Assembly: GCF_009905375.1 (NCBI RefSeq)
Contig: NC_133647.1
Location: 82,285,742-82,349,741 of the forward strand
Origin: Apium graveolens
Taxonomy: Eukaryota > Streptophyta > Magnoliopsida > Apiales > Apiaceae
Direction of reading: 5' to 3'
Length of the DNA: 64,000 nucleotides
In this document: one piece after another, positions 56,279-64,000 of the stretch
How positions within the stretch are numbered: position 1 is the stretch's first letter
Layout: every line of letters begins with the position of its first letter
Notes under the pieces: model-generated
What the model was told of the DNA's origin: nothing
Database searches by the model: none
Seen by the model: only the letters and a program-made list of their open reading frames with translations
Position numbers and translations under genes: made by a program

Positions 56279-58677
56279 TCAAGTTGATTTTGGTACCCAA
56301 GTTTTCTTGGGTCCTACCTTGTTAGCCTTTTTCTTTGGTTTCTTAGGTTTGACCTCATTTAACTTGGTGATTTCAGATTCATCCATAGTCATTTGAGTTG
56401 GACCTTTGAAACCAGTCATTGAAACAAAATTATCATGAAAATTTTGGTTTACATGTAAAGGCATGCTATTTGCAAACATGTTATTCCAGTAAGGCATGCT
56501 AAATGGCATTTGAGGCATACTAAATGCAGCATAATAAGCATTAGGTGCAAATGGCATATTAGCAAATTGTGCATTCATATTCTGAGCAGGCATAGCATTC
56601 ATAGGCATGGCAGGCATGACAGTCATGTTGGGTAAAGAAGAAGGTGCAGAAATGGGAGTAGGCATAGCAAGTTTGCAATTAATAGACAAATGATTAACAT
56701 TACCACACTTAACACAGTTTTTTCTTGGAGCATATTTATCAGGTGTGTAGTTGTTATGTTTGTTAATCCCTACTTTCCCAATTCTATTTCTTTTTCCTTT
56801 TTGATTCTGTTTTAACCTCAATCTTTTCTAATTTGTCATTCAATTGCTTGATAGATAGATGCCCAACATTAACTCTCTTTTCTTTTCTCACTTGACTTGA
56901 TTCTCCTAGAACAAAGTTTTTAGAAACTGATCCATACTTATTATTCAACTTAGCTTGCTTAGCTTTGCTAACTGGCTTACTAACATTCGACGGATGTGGC
57001 TCATTGTCTTTCGACGGATAATCCTTTTGATTATTCGACGGATAATTTTCATCATCCGTCGAGTCCACATCTGTTGAAAGTCCTTCAACTAAGTTGGAAT
57101 CAAGCTTCTCTTTATTCTTTTTCCAGGCTGCATCACAAAAGGATTCTATACCTTGAACTTTAGTAATTTGAGCATGGATATCTCTGGATGATTTCCATGC
57201 CTTAATCACTTCTTGTTCTTGTTCAAGTTGCTTTCTTAAAATCTGCTCTTTCTTTAAGGATTCTGTAAGTTCATCCTTAGCAACCTTGCATTCTAATTTA
57301 TATTCTTCAAACTCAATAAATTGAGTCTCTAACACATTGTTTCTTTCACTTGAAAACACATTATTTTCTTTAACTTTATTGTTTTCTTTAGTGAGATACT
57401 TGAGTGTAACACACAGGTGATATAATTCAGTAGACATGTTATTTATTGCATCATTACACTTAGCTTTAGACAAATGAGCTAGGTTAGTTGTGATTACCAG
57501 ATTTCTTGATGAACTTGTCTCTGTTTCATCTGACTTGGCCATTAGGGCTAGATTGACATAGTTGATTTCTTCATCTTCATCCAATCCATCTGCAGCCCAG
57601 TCATTCTTCTGAGTTATGAAAGCTCTTTCCTATTATTTGAGAAACTTAAAGTATTTATGTTTATAGTCAACAGGCTCAGACTTCTTTTTACTAGAATCAG
57701 GCTTTCTGCACTCACTGGCAAAATGCCCTGCTAAGCCACATTTGAAACACTTGAATTTTGACTTATCAACCATGTTTCTATTTGTCTTGGCTGCTCCAAA
57801 ATTCTTCATGAATTTGAGCTTGGCAAACCTCCTGGATAAGAATGCTAGATGCTCATCTATATCATTCATTTCATTTTGGCTCAACTATTCTTCATTTTCA
57901 GCTACCAGCCCTTTACCCTTGCTTTCATAGACCTTTGATGTAGATTCAACAACTTCCACCTTCATCTCTTTCTCCGTCTCTAACTCAGCAACTAGTGCAA
58001 TGGATCCTCCCTTCAAACTTCCCTTCTCCATCTTTTCATCTTGCTCTATTTCAAGCTCATAGGTTTTTAGGATGCTATACAGTCTTTCCAAGGTGAACTC
58101 CTTGTAATCTTGTGAATTTCTCAATGAGAATGTCATTGGCTACCACTCCTTTGGGAGAGATCTAAGGAACTTGAGATTAGAGTCTTTTGTTCGATAGACC
58201 CTTCCATGCACTTTTAGAGCATTCAGCAGTTTTGAAACCTACTGAAAATATCAGTGAGTGACTCACTTTCTTCACAGTGGAAGTGCTCATATTGCTGAAT
58301 CAAGAGTTACATCTTGTTCTCCCTTACTTGCTCAGTACCATCACAAATAATTTCTATTGTGTCCCAAACCTCTTTGGTTATTTTACAGTTAATGATGTTG
58401 TCAAATATATCACCATCAACACCATTAAACAATATATTCATGGCCTTTTTATCTTTCCTGACTTGCTCAATGTCTGGATCAGACCATTCATGCCTAGGTT
58501 TTGGAACTGATGGTTCATTCCCTATAGCAGCTCTCATGGGCACATAAAACCTCTTTCAATGCAATCTACATAAGCTTCATCTTGAGAAAGAAGATTTAGG
58601 TGCATCTTCACCTTCCAGTGGTGATAGTTGTCTTTGTCCAGAAATGGAATTTTAACTCCAACATCCTTTTTGTTCAT
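56279..58677 (-). pseudogene. gag: Copia-3 gag
   Basis: ATG at 58677 (MNKKDVGVKIPFLDKDNYHH) to the TGA at 56279-56281. The Gag core (AAIGNEPSVPKPRHEWSD, GVDGDIFDNIINC) stops at about 58304 and has frame damage around 58150-58300. Knuckle 1, CFKCGLAGHFASEC, is at 57749-57708. The coiled-coil-like charged region follows (57584-57100), then four motif copies in CGACGGAT form (56990-57062). A Lys-rich region has a one-base shift near 56800. Knuckle 2, CVKCGNVNHLSINC, is at 56716-56675. A Met/Asn/Pro-rich segment ends in a basic KKPKKKANK tail and WVPKST. Longer than usual copia Gag (about 800 codons). Confidence 0.88.
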
Positions 58678-58723
58678 CTTGTTGATTGTTGTGATCTTTA
58701 CACTCTTTGTACTTCAAGAGCTT

Positions 58724-58735
58724 GCTCTGATACCA
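58724..58735 (-). promoter_or_regulatory. Primer-binding site (initiator-Met tRNA) of Copia-3
   Basis: Minus strand TGGTATCAGAGC, two bases from the LTR edge at 58738. It marks the true 5' LTR border even though the TSD lies 2.6 kb further out. Confidence 0.92.
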
Positions 58736-58737
58736 AT

Positions 58738-58948
58738 TGTTATTCCCAAACAATACAACAAGAATTACAGAAAGGGGGGTTAAATGTAATTCTGGCTTCT
58801 TTTTGAGATTTAAAAAAATGTTCTAACTTAAAATATATAACATTGTTTGATTTGCAGTAATGCGGAATGGAAGAATAATGGAAATCGAAACACTAAGTAA
58901 TAAAATACAAAGCTTTAAAACTTTCTGGTGGATTTGAATGTATCCACC

Positions 58949-58986
<38 letters not shown>

Positions 58987-59392
58987 TTGAGAACTCTGTG
59001 ATGCTTTGAATAGCACACGGCTGCTTACAATTGAAGAAACAAACTTACAGAGAAATTATTAACAAAATACAACCTTATCTATTTCTCTGGAAACTAAGCT
59101 TACTCAGTTACTTGTTCTATTTGCTACTCTTAGTTTATATATCACCAAGTTACATGGTAATAAGACAAGACAATAAAACAAAATGAATCTAGTCTAATAT
59201 CATGCTGCTACATTACTCTATCCAGCATCTTTGATTATCTTCATATTTGCATGGAAATGGTAATGCTTCTTTGTTCTAAAAATCCTGATTAACCGGCTGC
59301 CACATTCCTTTTGCAAACACCGTCTACAAATTCACTAAGTTAAATCTACTAAGGTGTTTTGTTTAACTTATGTTCACAACATATTCCTAACA
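58738..59392 (-). mobile_element. Inner 5' LTR copy of Copia-3, with a 400-bp deletion
   Basis: 655 bp. It aligns with 46604-47658 but lacks the segment holding the CATCCGTCGGG array; the joint is AACACC|GTCTACAAATTC near 59322. An AT run is at 58950-58983 and the TATA box on minus at 59141-59134. Its minus-strand start is joined to a polypurine tract rather than to a TSD. Confidence 0.88.
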
Positions 59393-60374
59393 ATCTCCCC
59401 CAATTTATGTCTACTGGAATTATAGCCATAAATTAAGAGACACTTGCTGATAACAAAACACCCTGAATGTACAGATTGAAATGATAGTAGATGAAACTAG
59501 TAAGTGCTACAATTTTATTGAAAATTAAACAAAGTAAAGTGTACAAGAGTTCTCACAATCATTATCAAGGTTCTCCTCTAGTCTGAGCAGATGACTCCTA
59601 TTTCCTTGATTGTCTAGATTTCTTCCCAAGATTCTTGTTGTTTTCTTCTATTTCATTTTGGAGTTTTCTGTGGAATTCAAGTTCTTCAGCATCTAATAGA
59701 TCCAGCTTTTCTTGCATTTCCAATAGAGTCTCATTGCTAGAGATACTCAGTGGGTCCTCCAGTCTGAAGAATCATCTAACACCCTTGTCATCCATGAATT
59801 CCATCATCCAATAAGGCCTCAAATGCACTCTATTTCCTGTAAAGGGAATTGATAGAGTCTTTGGGTGTGCATCCTTGGCTTTATTACTCCTTAGATCTTT
59901 TATCTTCTTTAGGATCAATTTCCTTGCATTTACATTGAACCCAAAGTTTTTCATGAAGGATGAGAAGAATTTTATCAATACAGAGCAACTTTCTTGAAGA
60001 ATCCTGTGAAGAGGCCATGTGATTGCTTTCAATACAGAGCAGCTTTATCCATTTCACTTTTATAGAATTACAAGACATCTCATATTTACAATTTAGCCAA
60101 CCTATTTTGTATATCAATCTAGTAGTCAATATGACTTAGAGAATCCTACAAAATCTACTAGACTAAAACATTGTTGTCTGGAGAAAAGTGCTACAATACT
60201 TATTGTTACATAAGCTACACTCTCGATGGATGTTCTATTATCATCCGTCGGGACTATAAAGATCATCTGTCAGGACTATAATAAAACACCCGTCGAGAGC
60301 TACAAATTCACTAAGTTAAATCTACTAAGGTAATTTGTTTAACTTATCATCAAGTTCACAACATATTCCTAACA
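59393..60374 (-). mobile_element. Tandem unit 1: 3' interior of Copia-3 plus partial LTR
   Basis: From plus left: polypurine tract, 3' untranslated part, the C-terminal module of the extra ORF (about 59600-60032 on minus: KAITWPLHRILQES, FTGNRVHLRPYWMMEF), then directly about 330 bp of LTR ending CCTAACA. The joint, at CAATACAGAGCAGCTTTATCC (about 60030-60050), fuses coding sequence to mid-LTR. Not a gene in this setting. Confidence 0.85.
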
Positions 60375-61350
60375 ATCTCCCCCAATTTATGTCTACTGGA
60401 ATTGTAGCCATAAATTAAGAGACACTTGCTGATAACAAAACACCCTAAATGTACAGATTGAAATGATAGTAGATGAAACTAGTAAGTGCTACAATTTTAT
60501 TGAAAATTGAACAAGTAAAGTAAACAAGAGTTCTCACAATCATTATCAAGGTTCTCCTCTAGTCTGAGCAGATGACTCCTATTTCCTTGATTGTCTGGAT
60601 TTCTTCCCAAGATTCCTGTTGTTTTCTTCTATTTAATTTTGGAGTTGTCTGTGGAATTCAAGTTCTTCAGCATCTAATAGATCCAGCTTTTCTTGCATTT
60701 CCAATAGAGTCTCATTGCTAGAGATACTCAGTGGGTCATCCAGTCTGAAGAATCTTCTAACACCCTTGTCATCCATGAATTCCATCAGCAAATAAGGCCT
60801 CAAATGCACTCTATTTCCTGTAAAGGGAATTGATAGAGTCTTTGGGAGTGCATCCTTGGCTTTATTACTCCTTAGATCTTTTATCTTCTTTAGGACCAAT
60901 TTCCTTGCAATTACATTGAATCCAAAGTTTTTCTTGAACGATGAGAAGACTTTTATCAATATAGAACAGTTTTCTTGAAGAATCCTATGAAGAGGCCATG
61001 TGATTTCTTTCAATACAGAGCAGCTTTATCCATTTCACTTATACAGAATTACAAGACATCCCATATTTACAATTTAGCCAACCTATTCTATATATCAATC
61101 TAGTAGTCAACACGACTTAAAGAATTCTACAGAATCTACTAGACTAAAACATTGTTGTTTGCAGAAAAGTGCTACAATACTTATTGTTATATAAGCTCTC
61201 GATGGATGTTCTGTTATCATCGGTCGGGACTATAAAGATCATCCGTCAGGACTATAATAAAACATCTGTTGAGAGCTACAAATTCACCAAGTAAAATCTA
61301 CTAAGGTGTTTTGTTTAACTGATCATCAAGTCCACAACATATTCCTAACA
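60375..61350 (-). mobile_element. Tandem unit 2: second copy of the interior-LTR unit
   Basis: Same structure and the same joint (about 61008-61028) as unit 1, with scattered differences. The C-terminal module is open at 61013-60633 (KEITWPLHRILQENCSILI to EFHRQLQN). Its outer end, CCTAACA, is the real left terminus of Copia-3 and abuts GTGAT. Confidence 0.87.
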
Positions 61351-62097
61351 GTGATCCTGTTATTCCAAAGGATGAGCCTATAGATTGGGACAGTTTGCCT
61401 CTTCCTGATTTAAACCTTCCAATCTTTGCCAAACGAAGGAAGACAAAGAAAAGAGCAGTCAAAACAGTCAAGCCTGTTAAATTTCAACCTAAATCTTTGG
61501 CCAAACCTAAACCTTCTGTCAACAAGGGAGATAAACTCTTCATATATGACATCAAAGAATTTTCAAACATAAACCTCAATCTGGATGAGCTAGAAGAAGT
61601 TAGATATATTGATACCTACAAGCACCTTCCAGAGAGACTACTCTTCAGGTACAAGGGTGGTAAAGAGATTACATGGCCACTTCACAGAATTCTCAATGAA
61701 AGTTATTCCACTTTGGTGACCATATTCTCTACAATCAAGAAAAACTTTGGATTTAATATAGTTGCCAAGAAAATGGTACTAAACAAAATTGAAGAGATAA
61801 GGAATAGTTGGAGAGGACCAAAATGCACTTCCAAGAGTATTAACAATCCCTTTTACTGGAAATAGGGTGCACTTGAGGCCATACTGGATTATGGAGTTCA
61901 AGGATGAAAAATACATTAGAAGATTCTTTAGACTGGAAGATCAGATAAAGATTGAAAGTAATGAGACACTTAGGGAAATGCAAGAAAAGCTAGATCTAAC
62001 AAATAATTAAGAATCAAAAATTTTCAGATAACTCCAATATCAGATTGAAGAGAATGATGTGAAGATGGGAAAAAAGTCAAGGCCATCAAGGAAATGA
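61351..62097 (+). pseudogene. Copia-2 extra ORF, C-terminal part
   Basis: This continues the ORF interrupted at 46603. It opens DPVIPKDEPIDW, LPLPDLNLPIFAKRRK, a basic KKRAVKTVKPVKF stretch, then the conserved C-terminal module (YDIKEFSNINLNLDELEEVR, GGKEITWPLHRILNES, FTIKKNFGFN-like). A frameshift near 61800 and stops follow; the shifted frame gives VHLRPYWIMEF, RRFFRLEDQ, ESNETLREMQEKLDL and ends KKSRPSRK with TGA at 62095-62097. The same module occurs three more times in the window (Copia-3 and its two tandem units). Confidence 0.85.
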
Positions 62098-62288
62098 TCT
62101 AAATTTGCTCAGTATAAAGGTGCACCTTGAAAATGATCTGTAAAACACCCTACAAATCTTTCTTTGTAAAGAATTTTCAATAAACTGCTGCACTTGTAAT
62201 TTTTATCTACTCTATTCCATTCTGTATTCATAATGTGTTTTGTTATCATCAAGTTTCTCTTAATTTATGGCTACAATTCCAATAGACA

Positions 62289-62303
62289 TAAATTGGGGAA
62301 GAT
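62289..62303 (+). promoter_or_regulatory. Polypurine tract of Copia-2
   Basis: AAATTGGGGAAGAT just before TGTTAGAAATATG. It primes plus-strand synthesis and fixes the 3' LTR start at 62304. The 62098-62288 stretch before it is untranslated, with nothing else seen. Confidence 0.85.
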
Positions 62304-62603
62304 TGTTAGAAATATGTTGTGTACTTGATGATAATTTGAACAAAATACTAAGTAGATTTTTATTAAGTGATTTTGTAGCTTTCAACGGACGATCATTTCA
62401 ACATCCGTTGAAAGAGTAACTTATATAACAATAAGACTAGTAGCACATTTCTGCATACTTGAATGGCTTGGTGAACTAGATGTTGTAGATTGTTCAGGTC
62501 ATGTTAACTACTAGAGTGATATGCAAGATAGGATGGTTAATTGTAAATATTAGATGCCTTGTAATCTTGATGAAGTAGAGTTAACTATCAAGAAGACAGT
62601 CCC

Positions 62604-62780
62604 AACGGATGACTTACAAAGCTTCAACGGATGATCAACATAAGTCTCGACGGATGATCAAACAGAGTTTCAACGGATGATCAAACAAAGTTCTGATGGA
62701 TGATCAATTTGAGTTTCAACGGATGATCAAACAAAGTTTCAACGGATGATCAATCTGAGTTTCAACGGATGATCAAATTC
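62604..62780 (+). repeat. 23-bp minisatellite in Copia-2 3' LTR, eight units
   Basis: CAACGGATGATCAA cores recur every 22-24 bp, with one CGACGG and one TGATGG variant. Two units more than the 5' LTR. Confidence 0.88.
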
Positions 62781-62997
62781 AAAAGAGCAGTTGATGGTGA
62801 CTTGACAGTCACATACGTTGATTGTATACAAATATAATGTGGCACCCTAATTTAGGTTTTAGAGAACAAGAAGTGTTTCCATTTACATGCTAAACAAATG
62901 ATATTCAAAGATGCTGGAAAGAGAAGTGTAGAATCATGAAGTCAGACTAGATATAGTTTGTCTTATTATCTTGCATTTTTATCATGTAACTTGGTGA

Positions 62998-63005
62998 TAT
63001 ATAAA
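62998..63005 (+). promoter_or_regulatory. TATA box of Copia-2 3' LTR
   Basis: TATATAAA in the conserved phrase GGTGATATATAAACCAAG. Confidence 0.6.
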
Positions 63006-63374
63006 CCAAGTGTGGCAAGTTGAATAGTATCCAAGAAAGTAAGAAATTACCTGAGAAATAGATAAGGTAGAATCCGTAAAGAATTTCTCAGTTCTTGTTC
63101 TTCAACTTGTAAGCAGCTGTGTTTATTTTGAAACACAGAGTTCTCTACTTAATATTTATCTCTGGTGGAAAAGTTCAATCCACCAAAAAGTTTTTAAATA
63201 CTTATATTTAATTTCTTTGTGATTTGATTTCTATTTTACTTTCATTCCGCACTATTGTAAAATTAAACACAGTTATATATTTTGAGAAGAATTTACTTGA
63301 AATCGAGAAGAAGCCAGAATTCCATTCACCCGCCCTCCTTCTGTAATTCTTGTTTAGATTGTTTGGGAATAACA

Positions 63375-64000
63375 TAAATAGCCTTCACCGTACTCTATTT
63401 TATACAGATAAACATAATTATATAGTAGAATTTCATAATTATCCAGAGAAACGAACAGTGTTCTTCGTGTTCTTCGCAATCAAATGAGAATTTGAAGACG
63501 TTATTGGAATCCGATGGAGGCATATGAATAGTCAAATCGAAGCTCTCAACGAGACGATCATATTCGTACTAAAATCTTCGAATAAGGTTAAATATTTTTC
63601 AATTTCATATTTTCATATTTTTCCAATTAAATTGGGTCTTTGATTTCAAGCAATTATTTGAATGATTTGATGTTAGAATATGATTATAGAGGTCCTGAGG
63701 ATCATTTTAATATACCACTTGCTGGATTTGGTTCTGTTTTTAGTAAAAATGAGTTTTAAATTTTGTTGAAATTTTAAATCAAGTATTAGGATTGTTCTTG
63801 AGTTTATGATTGTGTTTGATTACATGAATAGATTTTACGTATTCTAAGCTTAAATTTGATATATAAAACGTCTGATTTGGTTAAGAAATGAAAAAAAATG
63901 AAGTTCGGCCGAAGTTTGATCGGAGTTGGTTTGATTTTGGCCGGGAATTGAAATCCCAGGGGTTAAATAATATTGATAATGGTGGAATCGTATACTTGGA
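63375..64000 (+). other. Right half of the sequence cut by Copia-2 (leader-like)
   Basis: It begins with the TSD TAAAT followed by AGCCTTCACCG. With the left half it restores TATAAATAG about 30 bp before a plausible transcript start. No long ORF. GAATAAG|GTTAAA near 63585 could be a splice donor. The GGCCGAAG / GGCCGGGAATTG words near the window edge resemble gypsy LTR sequence such as 4500-4600, so an LTR is at least as likely as a host 5' UTR. Confidence 0.45.

Larger units (their letters stand above)
46604..61350 (-). mobile_element. Copia-3: sister of Copia-2, inserted on minus strand, TSD GTGAT
   Basis: GTGAT flanks it at 46599-46603 and 61351-61355. Plus-strand ends are TGTTATTCCC and ...TTCCTAACA. 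Reading minus: a recombined 5' side (61350-58738), primer-binding site (58735-58724), gag, pol, 530-bp spacer, extra ORF, polypurine tract, 3' LTR (47658-46604). Proteins align with Copia-2 throughout. By eye, pol segments are about 95% or more identical in nucleotides and the extra-ORF start only about 77%. Several stops and small frameshifts break gag, pol and the extra ORF. Confidence 0.94.
31413..63374 (+). mobile_element. Copia-2: large copia retrotransposon (SIRE/Maximus size class), TSD TAAAT, carrying two insertions
   Basis: LTRs at 31413-32449 and 62304-63374 bound the element, with TAAAT at 31408-31412 and 63375-63379. The first LTR has TA where TG is expected. Removing the solo LTR (33708-37838) and Copia-3 (46604-61350), each with one TSD copy, leaves about 13.1 kb. 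The order is LTR, primer-binding site, gag, protease, integrase, RT, RNase H, 500-bp spacer, ~4.5-kb extra ORF, polypurine tract, LTR. LTRs differ by about 7% in the first 300 bp, so it is the oldest complete element here, as its nested insertions require. Confidence 0.95.
62304..63374 (+). mobile_element. 3' LTR of Copia-2
   Basis: 1,071 bp ending GGGAATAACA, then TAAAT. It has the inverted repeat at about 62381-62416, eight minisatellite units at 62604-62780 and a TATA box at 62998-63005. It is longer than the 5' LTR mainly because of the two extra 23-bp units. Confidence 0.94.

Noticed and set aside
1..64000. Host protein genes, tRNA or rRNA genes
   Set aside because: Every substantial frame is explained by retrotransposons or repeats. 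The tRNA-like words found are primer-binding sites, without a cloverleaf.

Overview
The window is repeat-dense nuclear DNA of a flowering plant. I could support no host gene, rRNA or tRNA. The evidence is Ty1/copia and Ty3/gypsy LTR retrotransposons primed by initiator-Met tRNA (TGGTATCAGAGC), large LTRs (1.0-4.1 kb), AT-rich spacers, and nested insertions that each carry a 5-bp target-site duplication (TSD). The style suggests a large-genome eudicot, possibly an asterid such as an Apiaceae species; that is a guess, not a demonstration.

Layout. (1) 1-6495: a decayed gypsy element, 'Gypsy-A' (+), with leader, gag with in-frame stops, shredded pol, polypurine tract and a 3.2-kb 3' LTR. (2) 6496-7139, 15081-15906 and 29621-30490 are pieces of one older repetitive sequence with a strict 73-bp tandem array and a ~147-bp array. 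Two elements split it: 'Copia-1' (+, 7140-15080, TSD GGAAC, internally deleted, ~1.8% LTR divergence by hand count) and 'Gypsy-B' (-, 15907-29620, TSD GTAGT, 4.06-kb LTRs, scrambled interior). (3) 30491-31412 and 63375-64000 are the two halves of a promoter-like or LTR-like sequence. It was split inside a TATAAATAG box by 'Copia-2' (+, 31413-63374, TSD TAAAT). (4) Copia-2 carries two insertions: a solo LTR of the Gypsy-B family (+, 33708-37838, TSD CCACT) in gag, and 'Copia-3' (-, 46604-61350, TSD GTGAT), a sister of Copia-2, in its last ORF. Without insertions Copia-2 is about 13.1 kb.

Copia-2 and Copia-3 define a SIRE/Maximus-sized copia family with unusual traits. They have two-knuckle gag, a gag/pol junction that simple frameshifting cannot cross, and a ~4.5-kb post-pol ORF (~1,500 codons) that does not look like an envelope gene. 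A short motif (CATCCGTCGA / TCAACGGATGA) is scattered in both orientations through LTRs, gag, pol linker, spacer and the extra ORF. In Copia-3, 5'-side recombination left two extra tandem units of LTR plus 3' interior. Because Copia-2 and Copia-3 lie in opposite orientation in one transcription unit, a read-through transcript from the Copia-2 LTR would fold into a multi-kilobase hairpin. That makes the locus a candidate natural silencing (siRNA) trigger.

Every protein-coding region is broken by stops, frameshifts or deletions. The best preserved is the Copia-3 integrase frame. All coordinates, divergences and alignments were read by eye.
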